Origin: Streptomyces fulvoviolaceus
Lineage (GTDB): Bacteria; Actinomycetota; Actinomycetes; Streptomycetales; Streptomycetaceae
Direction: 5' to 3'
DNA length: 64,000 bases
Assembly: GCF_000718165.1 (NCBI RefSeq)
Contig: NZ_JOEY01000007.1
Coordinates: 248,001-312,000, forward strand
Part shown: piece after piece, positions 24,775 through 34,058 of the stretch
Layout of the letters: every line of letters starts with the position of its first letter
Position numbering within the stretch: position 1 is the stretch's first letter
Translations under genes and position numbers: made by a program
Notes under the pieces: generated by a model
Told to the model about the DNA's origin: nothing
Seen by the model: only the letters and a program-made list of their open reading frames with translations
Database searches by the model: none

Positions 24775-25233
24775 TCACAGGGTGTCGAGCGCCTTGACGT
24801 ACTCGTTCAGGTCACGGGCGTCCGGCAGGGCGTTGACGACGGTCCAGCGCACGACGCCCTCCTTGTCGATGACGAAGGTGCCGCGCACCGCGCAGCCCTT
24901 GTCCTCGGCGAAGACGCCGTACGCGCGGCTGACCTCGCCGTGCGGCCAGAAGTCGCTGAGCAGCGGGTAGTCCAGGCCCTCCTGCTCGGCGAAGACGCGC
25001 AGGGTGTGGATGGAGTCGTTCGACACGGCGAGCAGCTGTGTGTCGCGGTCGGAGAACTGCGGCAGATGGTCACGCAGCTCGCACAGCTCGCCCGTGCACA
25101 CGCCCGTGAAGGCGAAGGGGTAGAAGAGCAGCACCACGTTCTTGCTGCCGCGGAAGTCGGACAGCTTCACGGTCTTGCCGTGGTTGTCCTTGAGCTCGAA
25201 GTCGGGGGCCTTGTCGCCGACCTGGATCGCCAT
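24775..25233 (-). CDS. Peroxiredoxin (AhpE/BCP-like)
   Basis: 152 residues, complete AhpC/TSA fold: [51 protein letters not shown], with the peroxidatic Cys46 in P-F-x-F-T-x-x-C, a further Cys51, and a late Cys in [16 protein letters not shown]. The catalytic Arg lies in the VRGTFVID strand. The short length fits 1-Cys AhpE-type peroxiredoxins of actinobacteria. It reduces H2O2, organic peroxides or peroxynitrite in the cytoplasm. Its place between a DUF3052 gene and the terD genes, all on one strand, fits an oxidative-stress neighbourhood, though hairpins separate the transcripts. The ATG start follows GGGACATC. Confidence 0.93.
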   Translation of the reverse strand: MAIQVGDKAPDFELKDNHGKTVKLSDFRGSKNVVLLFYPFAFTGVCTGELCELRDHLPQFSDRDTQLLAVSNDSIHTLRVFAEQEGLDYPLLSDFWPHGEVSRAYGVFAEDKGCAVRGTFVIDKEGVVRWTVVNALPDARDLNEYVKALDTL

Positions 25234-25303
25234 CGCTGCAGATGTCCCTTCGGTGGGGCTGTTCGGGTGAGACCCACCCTACGCAGCGATCACCACACGA
25301 CAA

Positions 25304-25332
25304 CGGACGGGCTGGCCGTGCCAGCCCGTCCG
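25304..25332 (-). terminator. Terminator after the DUF3052 gene
   Basis: CGGACGGGCTGG (25304-25315) and CCAGCCCGTCCG (25321-25332) form a perfect 12-bp stem with a five-base loop, 25 bases past the DUF3052 stop. Read leftward it precedes TTGTCGTGTGG. Confidence 0.8.
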
Positions 25333-25356
25333 GGGTGCGAGGGGTACTACTGGTTA

Positions 25357-25794
25357 CTACTTCTTGGACTTGGCCGCCTTGGGCGTCACCAGCCGGCTGC
25401 CACTCCAGTCCTTGCCGACACTGACGGACTTGGACGCGGACAGCCCTGCCGTGGTCGCGGCTTCAGAGATGTCGCTCGGCTCCACGTAGCCGTCCCGGCC
25501 GGTCTTCGGGGTCAGCAGCAGGATCGAACCGCCCTCTTCGATGTACGTGATGGCATCCACCAGTACGTCGGTCAGGTCGCCGTCCTCGTCGCGGAACCAC
25601 AGCACAACGGCGTCGGCGACGTCGTCGTAGTCCTCGTCCACAAGGTCGCTGCCGATTACTTCCTCGATGGCCTCGCGGAGTTCCTGGTCTACGTCGTCGT
25701 CGTAGCCGATCTCCTGGACCACCTGCTCGGGCTGGAACCCCAGCCTGACGGCAGGGCTAGTCCGCTCCTCCGCGTGGTCCGCGGTCGCGCTCAC
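25357..25794 (-). CDS. DUF3052 domain protein
   Basis: 145 residues from the GTG at 25794, which has a perfect AGGAGG six bases upstream; earlier in-frame starts lack one. It has the DUF3052 features: AVRLGFQPEQVVQEIGYDDDVD, an acidic block REAIEEVIGSDLVDEDYDDVADAVVLWFRDEDGDLTDVLVDA, the GGSILLLTPKTGRDGYVEPSDISEAATTAGLSAS segment, and a Lys-rich end. DUF3052 proteins are small, acidic and conserved in actinobacteria; I know no firm function. In several actinomycetes the gene lies next to aceE, as here, where it is divergent from aceE. A regulatory link to pyruvate dehydrogenase is only suggested by this position. Confidence 0.88.
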   Translation of the reverse strand: MSATADHAEERTSPAVRLGFQPEQVVQEIGYDDDVDQELREAIEEVIGSDLVDEDYDDVADAVVLWFRDEDGDLTDVLVDAITYIEEGGSILLLTPKTGRDGYVEPSDISEAATTAGLSASKSVSVGKDWSGSRLVTPKAAKSKK

Positions 25795-26190
25795 GGGTTG
25801 CCTCCTGATCATGTTTCGGATGGGGGTCCCCCCGAACCCGTTCAGGGTTTGGGGGAGTCTCAGCCACGCGCGTGCGCGCAGCGTTGGCCGTAGTCCACAC
25901 GGGCGGGGCGGATCGCGCAAGTACCCGGCCGTTCAGACCGCCGAAACGGTGACGTTCCCGGCCGTGTCGCCGCAACTTACGGCACACCGTTCCGACCCGA
26001 GGTGACGTAGCCCACACCTTTCTGCCCTGTTTGTGTGTTTGGGAACCGCCCGAGAGTACAAGGCCCTGGTTACCCCACAGTAGAGATGACGTTTGGCGCC
26101 CCTAGGTACACGATGGGGGACGGTGCAGGCATACCGAACGCCCCCTTGAAAATCACCAGCAAAACAGCCCTCTGACAGGTAAGGAACAGC
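25795..26190. other. Intergenic promoter region between DUF3052 gene and aceE
   Basis: This 396-base gap is less GC-rich than its surroundings and carries no gene. CAGTAGAGAT around 26078-26087 could be a -10 region for aceE, leaving a leader of about 95 bases. The A-rich tract CACCAGCAAAACAGC precedes the aceE ribosome site GTAAGGA (26179-26185). No clear dyad operator was seen. Confidence 0.45.
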
Positions 26191-28923
26191 GTGGCTTCCG
26201 GATCCGATCGCAACCCGATCATCATTGGCGGCCTTCCGAGTCAGGTTCCTGACTTCGACCCCGAGGAAACCCAGGAGTGGCTCGACTCCCTCGACGCCGC
26301 CGTGGACGAGCGCGGCCGGGAACGGGCCCGCTATCTGATGCTGCGACTGATCGAGCGGGCCCGCGAGAAGCGCGTGGCCGTGCCCGAGATGCGCAGCACG
26401 GACTACGTCAACACGATCCCGACCAAGGCCGAGCCGTTCTTCCCGGGCAACGAGGAGATCGAGCGGAAGGTCCTGAACGCGACCCGCTGGAACGCCGCGG
26501 TGATGGTCTCGCGCGCCCAGCGGCCCGGGATCGGCGTCGGCGGCCACATCGCCACCTTCGCCTCCTCCGCGTCGCTCTACGACGTCGGCTTCAACCACTT
26601 CTTCCGCGGCAAGGACGAGGGCGACGGCGGCGACCAGGTCTTCTTCCAGGGGCACGCCTCACCGGGCATCTACGCACGCGCGTTCCTGCTGGACCGGCTC
26701 AGCGAGCAGAACCTGGACGCCTTCCGCCAGGAGAAGTCGAAGGCGCCGCACGGGCTGTCCTCGTACCCCCACCCGCGGCTGATGCCGGACTTCTGGGAGT
26801 TTCCGACCGTGTCGATGGGCCTCGGCCCGATCGGCGCGATCTACCAGGCGCGGATGAACCGCTACATGCACGCGCGCGAGATCGCCGACACCTCGAAGTC
26901 GCACGTGTGGGCCTTCCTCGGCGACGGCGAGATGGACGAGCCGGAGTCGCTCGGCCAGCTGACCATCGCCGCGCGCGAGGGCCTGGACAACCTGACCTTC
27001 GTCGTCAACTGCAACCTGCAGCGCCTGGACGGGCCGGTGCGCGGCAACGGCAAGGTCATCCAGGAGCTGGAGTCGGTCTTCCGGGGCGCCGGCTGGAACG
27101 TCATCAAGCTGGTCTGGGACCGCTCCTGGGACCCGCTGCTCGCCCAGGACCGCGACGGCGTGCTGGTCAACCGGATGAACACGACGCCGGACGGCCAGTA
27201 CCAGACGTACGCGACCGAGTCCGGCGCCTACATCCGCGAGCACTTCTTCGGCGACGACCAGCGGCTGCGCGCGATGGTCGAGGGCATGACCGACGACCAG
27301 ATCCTGCACCTGGGCCGCGGCGGTCACGACCACCGGAAGATCTACGCGGCGTTCAAGGCGGCCAAGGAACACAAGGGCCAGCCGACGGTCATCCTCGCGA
27401 AGACCATCAAGGGCTGGACGCTGGGCCCCAACTTCGAGGGCCGCAACGCCACGCACCAGATGAAGAAGCTGACGGTCGCCGACCTCAAGGGCTTCCGCGA
27501 CCGGCTGCACCTGCCGATCTCCGACAAGGAGCTGGAGTCGGGCGCGCCGCCCTACTACCACCCGGGCCGGGACTCGGAGGAGATCCAGTACATGCACGAC
27601 CGCCGCAACTCGCTCGGCGGTTACGTCCCGACGCGTGTCGTGCGCGCCGAGCCGCTCGCGCTGCCGGACGAGAAGACGTACGCGAGTGTGAAGAAGGGCT
27701 CCGGCCAGCAGTCGATCGCCACCACCATGGCCTTCGTACGACTGCTCAAGGACCTCATGCGGGACAAGGAGCTCGGCAAGCGATTCGTGCTGATCGCGCC
27801 GGACGAGTACCGCACCTTCGGCATGGACTCGTTCTTCCCGAGCGCGAAGATCTACAACCCGCTCGGCCAGCAGTACGAGTCCGTGGACCGCGATCTGCTC
27901 CTCGCCTACAAGGAGTCGCCGACCGGGCAGATGCTGCACGACGGCATCTCGGAGGCGGGCTGCACGGCCTCGCTGATCGCGGCCGGTTCGGCGTACGCGA
28001 CGCACGGCGAGCCGCTCATCCCGGTCTACGTCTTCTACTCGATGTTCGGTTTCCAGCGCACCGGCGACCAGTTCTGGCAGATGGCCGACCAGTTGGCGCG
28101 CGGTTTCGTGCTGGGTGCGACCGCCGGACGTACGACGCTGACCGGTGAAGGCCTGCAGCACGCGGACGGCCACTCGCAGCTGCTCGCCTCGACGAACCCG
28201 GGCTGTGTCGCCTACGACCCGGCGTACGGCTTCGAGATCGCGCACATCGTGCAGGACGGTCTGCGCCGGATGTACGGCCCGGACAGCGAGAACGTCTTCT
28301 ACTACCTCACCGTCTACAACGAGCCGATCCAGCACCCGGCCGAGCCGGAGAGCGTGGACGTCGAGGGCATCCTCAAGGGCATCCACCGCTACAGCGCGGG
28401 CACTTCGGGGTCGATCCCGGCGCAGATTATGGCGTCCGGTGTCGCGGTTCCGTGGGCGATCGAAGCGCAGAAGATCCTCGCCGAGGAGTGGAACGTCAAG
28501 GCCGACGTCTGGTCGGCGACCTCCTGGAACGAGCTGCGGCGCGACGCGATCGACGTCGAGCGGCACAACCTGCTGCACCCCGAGGAGGAGCAGCGCGTGC
28601 CGTACGTGACGCGGAAGCTGACGGGTGCGCAGGGCCCGTTCGTGGCCGTGTCCGACTGGATGCGGGCGGTGCCGGACCAGATCGCGCGCTGGGTGCCGGG
28701 GAGCTACCAGTCGCTGGGCGCCGACGGGTTCGGGTTCGCGGACACCCGGGGTGCGGCGCGGCGGTTCTTCCACATCGACGCGCAGTCGATCGTGGTGGGC
28801 GTGCTGACCGAGCTGGCGAAGGAAGGGAAGGTGGACCGGTCCGCGCTGAAGCAGGCGATCGACCGGTACCAGCTGCTCGACGTGTCCGCGGCCGACCCGG
28901 GTGCTGCCGGAGGCGATGCGTAA
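26191..28923 (+). CDS. aceE: Pyruvate dehydrogenase E1 component, homodimeric type
   Basis: 910 residues, GTG start with AAGGAAC upstream. Full-length homodimeric E1: the thiamine-diphosphate motif [34 protein letters not shown] starts at about residue 244 (GDG...NCN), a conserved His-containing [32 protein letters not shown] lies before it, and a pyrimidine-binding transketolase domain covers about 495-700 ([40 protein letters not shown]). The C-terminal domain has [49 protein letters not shown]. It decarboxylates pyruvate and passes the acetyl group to lipoyl-E2, feeding acetyl-CoA to the TCA cycle, fatty acids and polyketides. No E2 or E3 gene is near, as is usual in actinobacteria. A hairpin follows the stop. 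Confidence 0.98.
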   Translation: MASGSDRNPIIIGGLPSQVPDFDPEETQEWLDSLDAAVDERGRERARYLMLRLIERAREKRVAVPEMRSTDYVNTIPTKAEPFFPGNEEIERKVLNATRWNAAVMVSRAQRPGIGVGGHIATFASSASLYDVGFNHFFRGKDEGDGGDQVFFQGHASPGIYARAFLLDRLSEQNLDAFRQEKSKAPHGLSSYPHPRLMPDFWEFPTVSMGLGPIGAIYQARMNRYMHAREIADTSKSHVWAFLGDGEMDEPESLGQLTIAAREGLDNLTFVVNCNLQRLDGPVRGNGKVIQELESVFRGAGWNVIKLVWDRSWDPLLAQDRDGVLVNRMNTTPDGQYQTYATESGAYIREHFFGDDQRLRAMVEGMTDDQILHLGRGGHDHRKIYAAFKAAKEHKGQPTVILAKTIKGWTLGPNFEGRNATHQMKKLTVADLKGFRDRLHLPISDKELESGAPPYYHPGRDSEEIQYMHDRRNSLGGYVPTRVVRAEPLALPDEKTYASVKKGSGQQSIATTMAFVRLLKDLMRDKELGKRFVLIAPDEYRTFGMDSFFPSAKIYNPLGQQYESVDRDLLLAYKESPTGQMLHDGISEAGCTASLIAAGSAYATHGEPLIPVYVFYSMFGFQRTGDQFWQMADQLARGFVLGATAGRTTLTGEGLQHADGHSQLLASTNPGCVAYDPAYGFEIAHIVQDGLRRMYGPDSENVFYYLTVYNEPIQHPAEPESVDVEGILKGIHRYSAGTSGSIPAQIMASGVAVPWAIEAQKILAEEWNVKADVWSATSWNELRRDAIDVERHNLLHPEEEQRVPYVTRKLTGAQGPFVAVSDWMRAVPDQIARWVPGSYQSLGADGFGFADTRGAARRFFHIDAQSIVVGVLTELAKEGKVDRSALKQAIDRYQLLDVSAADPGAAGGDA

Positions 28924-28940
28924 CCACCAGGACGGCTTGA

Positions 28941-28970
28941 AGGGCGGTGGGGCTACGGCTCCACCGCCCT
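28941..28970 (+). terminator. Terminator of aceE
   Basis: AGGGCGGTGG (28941-28950) and CCACCGCCCT (28961-28970) form a perfect 10-bp stem, followed by CACCGTTTCTTT. It lies between aceE and the leaderless channel gene. Confidence 0.85.
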
Positions 28971-28982
28971 CACCGTTTCTTT

Positions 28983-28988
28983 ACGATG
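28983..28988 (+). promoter_or_regulatory. -10 element for leaderless K+ channel gene
   Basis: TACGAT ends five bases before the ATG at 28994. There is no ribosome site, so a leaderless mRNA is likely. It sits directly behind the aceE terminator. Confidence 0.5.
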
Positions 28989-28993
28989 CGGCC

Positions 28994-29731
28994 ATGAAGC
29001 AACAATCGGCGCAGGCGCGTTGGGAACACCTGACCCAACGGCCCCTGATGGCGCTCGCGGTGCTGTTCGCCGTCGCCTATGCCGTGCCGATCGTGGACGA
29101 CACGGCCGGCCGGTCGTTGACGACCGTGTGCACGGCGATCGAGTGGGCGGTGTGGGGCGCGTTCGCCGTCGACTACCTGGTGCGGTTGTCGCTCTCGCGG
29201 GACCGCCGACGGTTCGTACGACAGCACTGGCTCGACCTGTGCGCGGTGGTGCTGCCGCTGATCCAGCCGCTGCGCCTGCTGCGGCTCGTCGCCACGCTGC
29301 TGCTGGTGCAGCGGCGGGCACGGATGGCCTCGCAGATCCGGCTGACGACGTATGTCGCGGGGGCCGTGGTCGGGCTGCTGATGTTCGGGTCGCTGGCCGT
29401 GCTCTCGGTGGAGCGGGACTCACCGAACGGGAACATCCGCACGCTGGGTGACGCGGTGTGGTGGTCGTTCACGACGATGACGACCGTGGGGTACGGCGAC
29501 CACGCGCCGACCACCGGCCTCGGGCGGATGATCGCGGTGGGGCTGATGCTGTCCGGCATCGCGCTGCTCGGTGTCGTCACCGCGAACATCGCGGCGTGGT
29601 TCATCGCGCGGTTCGAGAAGGACGACGTGGAGGAGCGGCGGCAGACGGAGGCGATCGTGGCGCTGACCGAGGAGGTGCGGGCGCTGCGGGCTCAAGTGGC
29701 GGCGTTGCAGGAGGAGTCGGTCAGACACTGA
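28994..29731 (+). CDS. Voltage-gated-type potassium channel protein
   Basis: 245 residues. An N-terminal sensor-like part has hydrophobic segments (about 17-35, 43-63, 78-92) and LRLLRLVATLLLVQRRARMASQIR, an Arg-patterned S4-like helix. The pore follows: S5 (about 118-138), the pore helix and selectivity filter WWSFTTMTTVGYGD (156-169) and S6 (about 175-198). The C-terminal residues about 205-245 form a charged coiled coil (EERRQTEAIVALTEEVRALRAQVAALQEE) likely to tetramerise. The TVGYGD filter is exact for K+. It would sit in the cytoplasmic membrane and set K+ flux and membrane potential. Start fixed by the -10 element and by the end of aceE; a longer in-frame reading into aceE is not needed. 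Confidence 0.93.
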   Translation: MKQQSAQARWEHLTQRPLMALAVLFAVAYAVPIVDDTAGRSLTTVCTAIEWAVWGAFAVDYLVRLSLSRDRRRFVRQHWLDLCAVVLPLIQPLRLLRLVATLLLVQRRARMASQIRLTTYVAGAVVGLLMFGSLAVLSVERDSPNGNIRTLGDAVWWSFTTMTTVGYGDHAPTTGLGRMIAVGLMLSGIALLGVVTANIAAWFIARFEKDDVEERRQTEAIVALTEEVRALRAQVAALQEESVRH

Positions 29732-29734
29732 GGC

Positions 29735-29762
29735 GGGCCCCCGGCGCCTCCACCGGGGGCCC
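29735..29762. terminator. Bidirectional terminator after the K+ channel gene
   Basis: GGGCCCCCGG (29735-29744) pairs with CCGGGGGCCC (29753-29762) between convergent stops at 29731 and 29782. Confidence 0.78.
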
Positions 29763-29781
29763 TTCCCTCACTCCCCCCGGC

Positions 29782-30087
29782 TCAGAGCAGTCCGTTGCCC
29801 GGGGTCGCCGCTCCGGCCAGCCAGATGACGGCCAGGAGCGTGTCTATGGCGCCCAGCACGAGGGCGACCAGGGCCGTCACCGGGCGGGAGCCCGTCCAGC
29901 GGCGGCCCAATCCGAGCCAGCCGCAGACGATCGCCACGGGGCCGAGGATGATCCCCAGCACGAAGAAGCCCGCGATCGCGCAGATGACTCCGATGATTCC
30001 GAGCGTCGCGCGATCCGGCCCGGTCCGTGACCCCGTCCGGCCACGTGAGCGGGGGTACCTGCGCGTTCCACGTGCGAAGCCCGCCAT
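29782..30087 (-). CDS. Small DUF4190-like membrane protein
   Basis: 101 residues from the ATG at 30087 (an adjacent ATG at 30090 is too near GGGAG). A basic, Arg-rich start (TRRYPRSRGRTGSRTG) is followed by two hydrophobic segments: TLGIIGVICAIAGFFVLGIILGPVAIVCGWLGLGRR and PVTALVALVLGAIDTLLAVIWLAGAA. The pattern A-x-x-x-G-I-x-x-x-I...P-x-A-I-x-x-G-x-x-G-x-x-R is that of DUF4190 proteins, where the repeat is thought to be a two-helix hairpin. Function unknown. It is convergent with the channel gene. Confidence 0.7.
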   Translation of the reverse strand: MAGFARGTRRYPRSRGRTGSRTGPDRATLGIIGVICAIAGFFVLGIILGPVAIVCGWLGLGRRWTGSRPVTALVALVLGAIDTLLAVIWLAGAATPGNGLL

Positions 30088-30166
30088 CATCAACTCCCGA
30101 AACCCCTCGGTTGGTTGGGTTCGGTGGGACGAGTACCCCCGGTACGGTCCCCAATCCTCCGGACTT

Positions 30167-30199
30167 GCGGCGCGCCGCCCCCCTCCGGCAGCGCGCCGC
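30167..30199. other. Hairpin in a 292-base intergenic stretch
   Basis: GCGGCGCGC (30167-30175) pairs with GCGCGCCGC (30191-30199). It lies upstream of the DUF4190-like gene in the 30088-30379 gap, which otherwise shows a 6-bp dyad AGGCGA/TCGCCT near 30332-30345 just past the MFS gene stop and no coding region I can support. Confidence 0.4.
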
Positions 30200-30379
30200 A
30201 GCACCGGTCGCCCTCTTCGTCGTACGAGATCCCCGAACTTGCCGGGGGAACATGCCGTACCGGAGGGCTTCACCAACTGTGACGTGCGGCGCGTGCCGGG
30301 TGCGAGGAATCTTTAGCGTCTTCACCCTGATAGGCGAAGTCGCCTGAAATCCCGTCAGTTGTGGCCTGCGGAACTCCCG

Positions 30380-31999
30380 TCAGATGTGGCCGACGCCCGC
30401 GCCCGCCTCCGCGTTCTCGCCGCGCTTGGTGAGCAGGGCGACGAGGACCGCGATGCCGGCCACCGCGGCGGCGACCAGGGACGCCAGGCTCATGCCGGAG
30501 ATGAAGGTGTCGTGCGCGACGTCCGTGATCTTCGCGACGACCGCCTCCGGGGTGCCCTTGGCGACCGGTGCGACACCGACCTGAACGGCCTCGGAGGCCT
30601 GGTCCAACTGGGTCGGGGTGAGCTCCGGGAGGCCCGCGGACTTCCAGTTGCCGGCGAGGTCGCTGTCGACCTTGGAGGCCATCACGGCGCCGAGGACGGC
30701 GGTGCCGAGGCTGCCGCCGATCTGCATCGCGGCCTGCTGGAGACCGCCGGCGACGCCGGACAGCTCCATGGGCGCGTTGCCGACGATGACCTCGGTGGCG
30801 CCGACCATCACCGGGGCGAGGCCGAGGCCCAGCAGGGCGAACCAGAGGGACATGAGGCCGCTGCCCGTGTCCGTCTCCAGCGTGGACATGCCGAACATGG
30901 CGACGGCGACGGCCGCCATGCCGCCGGCCAGCGGAACGCGCGGGCCCAGCTTGGTGATCATCGCGCCCGCGAGCGGGGAGCCGACGATCATCATCCCGGT
31001 GAGCGGGAGCAGGTGCATGCCGGCGTCGATCGGGCTCATACCGTGGACGTTCTGCAGATAGAACGTCACGAAGAACAGGCCGCCCATGAAGGCGATGGCC
31101 ATCAGGACCATCAGGACCACGCCCGCGGAGAGGGGGACGGAGCGGAACAGCGCCAGCGGGATCAGCGGCTCCTTGACCTTCGTCTCCCAGAAGGCGAAGA
31201 GCGCGAAGCCCAGGACCGACGCGGCGATGAAGGTCCACGTCTGTCCGTCGGTCCAGCCCCACTCCGGTGCCTTGATGAGGGCCCAGACCAGGCAGAACAT
31301 CGCGGCCGACAGCAGGGCGATGCCCAGGATGTCGAAGGAGCGCGGGGCGTTCTCGGCACGGTGGTCGAGGAGGATCAGGACGCCCAGGACGAGGGCGAGG
31401 ACGCCGACCGGCACGTTGATGAAAAACACCGACTGCCAGTTGACGTGCTCGACCAGGACACCGCCGAGGATCGGGCCGCCCGCGGTGGAGGCACCGATCA
31501 CCATGCCCCAGATACCGATGGCCATGTTGAGCTTCTCGGCCGGGAAGGTCGCGCGCAGCAGACCGAGCGCGGCCGGCATCAGCAGGGCGCCGAACAGGCC
31601 CTGGAGGACACGGAAGGTGACGACCATCGCGATGCTGTCGGACAGCCCGATGACACCGGAGGCGGCCGCGAAGCCGACGACACCTATCAGGAAGGTCTGG
31701 CGGTGGCCGAAGCGGTCACCGAGCTTGCCCGCGGTGATCAGGGAGACCGCGAGGGCCAGGAAGTAGCCGTTGGTGATCCACTGGACCTGGGCGAAGGTGG
31801 CGCCGAGGTCCTTCTGGATGGCCGGGTTGGCGATGGCGACGATGGTGCCGTCGAGGGCCACCATCATGACCCCGACCGCCACGGTGATGAGAGTGAACCA
31901 GGGATGGCCGCGCAGCCCGGAGGCCGGTGACCGGTCGGACGGGGCGGATACCGCGTCGTCCCCCGGCCCCGTCTTGTCGAGCGTGGTCTGACTAGTCAT
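30380..31999 (-). CDS. DHA2-family MFS drug exporter (EmrB/QacA type)
   Basis: 539 residues from the ATG at 31999. It has 14 hydrophobic segments and the DHA2 signatures: VALDGTIVAIANPAIQKDLGATFAQVQWITNGYFLALAVSL (motif D1, L/V-D-x-T-I-V-N/A-I-A), GKLGDRFGHRQTFLIGVVGFAAAS (motif A, G-x-L-a-D-r-x-G-r-k), RVLQGLFGALLMPAALGLLRATFP (motif B, R-x-x-Q-G) and IGASTAGGPILGGVL (motif C, antiporter G-x-x-x-G-P-x-x-G-G). It would export drugs, dyes or natural products by proton antiport. A TetR regulator is divergent across 66 bases containing repeated TGACA motifs and a dyad, so repression by that TetR is likely. Confidence 0.95.
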   Translation of the reverse strand: MTSQTTLDKTGPGDDAVSAPSDRSPASGLRGHPWFTLITVAVGVMMVALDGTIVAIANPAIQKDLGATFAQVQWITNGYFLALAVSLITAGKLGDRFGHRQTFLIGVVGFAAASGVIGLSDSIAMVVTFRVLQGLFGALLMPAALGLLRATFPAEKLNMAIGIWGMVIGASTAGGPILGGVLVEHVNWQSVFFINVPVGVLALVLGVLILLDHRAENAPRSFDILGIALLSAAMFCLVWALIKAPEWGWTDGQTWTFIAASVLGFALFAFWETKVKEPLIPLALFRSVPLSAGVVLMVLMAIAFMGGLFFVTFYLQNVHGMSPIDAGMHLLPLTGMMIVGSPLAGAMITKLGPRVPLAGGMAAVAVAMFGMSTLETDTGSGLMSLWFALLGLGLAPVMVGATEVIVGNAPMELSGVAGGLQQAAMQIGGSLGTAVLGAVMASKVDSDLAGNWKSAGLPELTPTQLDQASEAVQVGVAPVAKGTPEAVVAKITDVAHDTFISGMSLASLVAAAVAGIAVLVALLTKRGENAEAGAGVGHI

Positions 32000-32012
32000 G
32001 CCATCGAGGCTA

Positions 32013-32065
32013 ATGACAGCCACTGACAATTGACAAACCAATTCACAAGTCGGTAACTGACAACC
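32013..32065. promoter_or_regulatory. Divergent promoter/operator between MFS exporter and TetR genes
   Basis: Four TGACA motifs (32014, 32024, 32031 and 32058 regions) and the dyad AATTG-ACAAAC-CAATT (32028-32043) lie in the 66-base gap, much lower in GC than the flanks. The reverse strand offers TTGTCA-type -35 boxes for the exporter. This is the natural site for autorepression and exporter control by TetR. Confidence 0.5.
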
Positions 32066-32719
32066 ATGGAAACCCTGCGCGAACGCAAGAAACAGCGCAC
32101 CCGGGAGGCCCTGCTGCGGGCCGCCCTCGAACTGTTCACCACGCGTGGATACGAGGGGACGACGGTCGACGACATCGCCGAGACCGTCGACGTCTCGCAG
32201 CGCACCTTCTTCCGCTACTTCGCCGGCAAGGAGGAGGCCGCTCTCGCCGTCCAGGAGATGACGGTGAACCGCTTCGTCGAGTCGGTGCGCGAGCGTCCGC
32301 CGCACGAGGCCCCGCTGGAGGCGCTGCGCCAGGCCGTGCTGGACGGGTGGGACACGCTCAACGAGGTCGTCGAGTCCGTCGTACCGGTGGAGCTGTATCT
32401 GCGCATGTTCCGGGTGATCGAGTCGACGCCCGTGCTGCTCGCCGCCCATCTGCGGCGTTCCGAGGAGGTCGAGGAGGTCCTCGCGCGCGTGCTCGCCGAG
32501 CGGGAGGGGGTCGACATGGACACCGATCCGCGTCCCCGGCTGACGGTGGCCGTCTTCGGCGGGGTGATGCGGGTGACCGAACGGCAGTGGACCACCGGCG
32601 AGGACTTCAGCCTTCGGGCGATGCGTGACCTGACGGTTTCGCATCTCGAACAGTTGGGCCCCGCGTTGACCGGTAGTTGGCGTACGGACACCTCAGGGCA
32701 CCCATACACCGAAACGTGA
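32066..32719 (+). CDS. TetR family transcriptional regulator of the MFS exporter
   Basis: 217 residues. The N-terminal domain METLRERKKQRTREALLRAALELFTTRGYEGTTVDDIAETVDVSQRTFFRYFAGKEEAAL (1-60) is a complete TetR helix-turn-helix with T-F-F-R-Y-F recognition helix. The C-terminal ligand domain is of the kind found in actinobacterial AcyR/TetR_C groups. It is divergent from the DHA2 exporter and close to its start, the usual layout of a ligand-relieved exporter repressor. The ligand is unknown. Confidence 0.93.
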   Translation: METLRERKKQRTREALLRAALELFTTRGYEGTTVDDIAETVDVSQRTFFRYFAGKEEAALAVQEMTVNRFVESVRERPPHEAPLEALRQAVLDGWDTLNEVVESVVPVELYLRMFRVIESTPVLLAAHLRRSEEVEEVLARVLAEREGVDMDTDPRPRLTVAVFGGVMRVTERQWTTGEDFSLRAMRDLTVSHLEQLGPALTGSWRTDTSGHPYTET

Positions 32720-32758
32720 TCCCTGTCACTCGATTAACCCGAGACCCTCCCGTTCTCC

Positions 32759-32764
32759 TAGTGT
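32759..32764 (+). promoter_or_regulatory. -10 element for leaderless DUF1023 gene
   Basis: TAGTGT ends nine bases before the GTG at 32774. No ribosome site is present. Confidence 0.4.
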
Positions 32765-32773
32765 GTCCTTTCA

Positions 32774-33991
32774 GTGACTTCCTTCGACACCTCCCCCCAA
32801 CTGAACGTCTGGCGCGCACTGCTCGCGCTGGCCGTGGTGTTCGTGATGTTGGCGACCACGGGCTGGACCGCGCTGCGCAACCAGCGGGAGTCCACCCCGC
32901 TCCAGGCCTCGCTCAGGGCCTGGCAGCACGGCCGTATCCACGGACAGGACCTGCCCGACCCGGACGACACCCCCGGCCACCTCGCCCGCTTCTTCGCCGC
33001 GCTCACCGCTCAGGAGCGCGTCGACCTCGCTCAGCGTTATCCGCTCGCGGTCGGCAACATGAACGGCGCCCCCGTCGAGCTGCGCTACCGCGCCAACCGC
33101 ATCGCCCTCGGCCAGGCCCGCAAAGTCGAGCTGAAGCGCATGCACGACACCCGGCTCAGCCCGGCCGGGCAGCAGGAGGCGGGCGAACGTATGCACCGCT
33201 TCGCGTCACTGATGACCAAGGGCCGCCACATCCTCGCCTTCGACCCCGACGGCTCCGGCCGGGTCGCCGAGGTCTTCGGCAGCCTGCGCAAGGCGGAGCG
33301 GGTCTCGGTCGTCGTCCCCGGCGTCGATACCAACCTGCTCAACTTCCAGCGCACCACCCGCAGATACTCGGCGCCCTTCGGCATGGCCAAGTCCCTGTAC
33401 AGGGCCGAGCGCTCGGCGAGTCCCTCGACGCGTACGGCGGTGATCGCCTGGGCCGACTACACGGCACCCGCCGGGCTCGGCATCGACTCGGCCACCGCGA
33501 TGCGCGCCAAGGACGGCGCGCTGCGGCTCAACGCCCTGGTCCGCGCACTGCCCGGCAGCTCGCCGGTCTCGCTGTTCTGCCACAGCTACGGCTCCGTGGT
33601 GTGCGGCGTCGCCGCGCACACGCTGCCGGACCGGGTGGCCGACATCGCGGTCGCCGGCAGCCCGGGCATGCGCGTCACGAACGCCTCCCAACTGCGCACC
33701 TCCGCGCATGTGTGGGCGATGCGGGACGCCGACGACTGGATCCAGGACGTGCCGTACATGGAGGTCGGCGGGCTGGGCCACGGCGCCGACCCGGTGTCCT
33801 CCGCGTTCGGCTCCCGCGTGCTGTCGGCGCAGGGCGCGGACGGGCACAGCGGGTACTTCGAGCCGGGCACGGAGAGCCTGTTGAACTTCGCCGAGATCGG
33901 CATTGGCGCATACCGCTCGGTGCACTGCGCCCACGACGACGAAGCCTGCCGCGCCGGTTTGCCCGGCACGGCGACGGCCGGACGCGCGTAG
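32774..33991 (+). CDS. DUF1023 alpha/beta-hydrolase, membrane-anchored
   Basis: 405 residues, GTG start, likely leaderless. One N-terminal hydrophobic helix (VWRALLALAVVFVMLATTGW, 12-31) anchors or exports it. The DUF1023 domain (about 120-330) has ILAFDPDGSGRVAEVFG, VSVVVPGVDTNLLNFQRTTRRYS and the nucleophile elbow FCHSYGSVVCG (G/C-H-S-Y-G-S, Ser in the middle). AGSPGMRV and WAMRDADDWIQDVPYMEVGGLGHGADPVS give the Asp/His region. The substrates of the family are unknown; esterase or lipase activity is likely. It resembles the actinobacterial secreted/anchored hydrolases. The next gene follows after 67 bases. Confidence 0.85.
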   Translation: MTSFDTSPQLNVWRALLALAVVFVMLATTGWTALRNQRESTPLQASLRAWQHGRIHGQDLPDPDDTPGHLARFFAALTAQERVDLAQRYPLAVGNMNGAPVELRYRANRIALGQARKVELKRMHDTRLSPAGQQEAGERMHRFASLMTKGRHILAFDPDGSGRVAEVFGSLRKAERVSVVVPGVDTNLLNFQRTTRRYSAPFGMAKSLYRAERSASPSTRTAVIAWADYTAPAGLGIDSATAMRAKDGALRLNALVRALPGSSPVSLFCHSYGSVVCGVAAHTLPDRVADIAVAGSPGMRVTNASQLRTSAHVWAMRDADDWIQDVPYMEVGGLGHGADPVSSAFGSRVLSAQGADGHSGYFEPGTESLLNFAEIGIGAYRSVHCAHDDEACRAGLPGTATAGRA

Positions 33992-34045
33992 AGAACGCAG
34001 GAACTGCGGTCTGCGCGGGGAGGGGACGAAGAAGCTCGTGCCGCA

Positions 34046-34051
34046 TACGAT
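34046..34051 (+). promoter_or_regulatory. -10 element for leaderless DUF4429 gene
   Basis: TACGAT ends seven bases before the ATG at 34059. It also overlaps an in-frame ATG at 34050, which argues for the second ATG as the true start. Confidence 0.45.
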
Positions 34052-34058
34052 GAGCCGC

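Noticed and set aside
24661..24775. Oxidative-stress sigma-R promoter (GGGAAC...GTT) upstream of terD
   Set aside because: The spacing is one base longer than the known 18-base rule and the -35 element is imperfect, so I do not claim it.
15586..25233. Ter cluster as a recently acquired island
   Set aside because: Codon use matches the surroundings, no integrase or att sites are visible and the cluster sits beside aceE as in other Streptomyces (from memory), so it looks like core genome.
26659..28773. 704-codon minus-strand open frame inside aceE
   Set aside because: Exactly antisense to conserved aceE with no recognisable domain; produced by GC-rich codon bias.
30100..30379. Small gene in the gap between the DUF4190-like and MFS genes
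   Set aside because: Frames are short, lack starts with ribosome sites and show no family features; hairpins are present instead.
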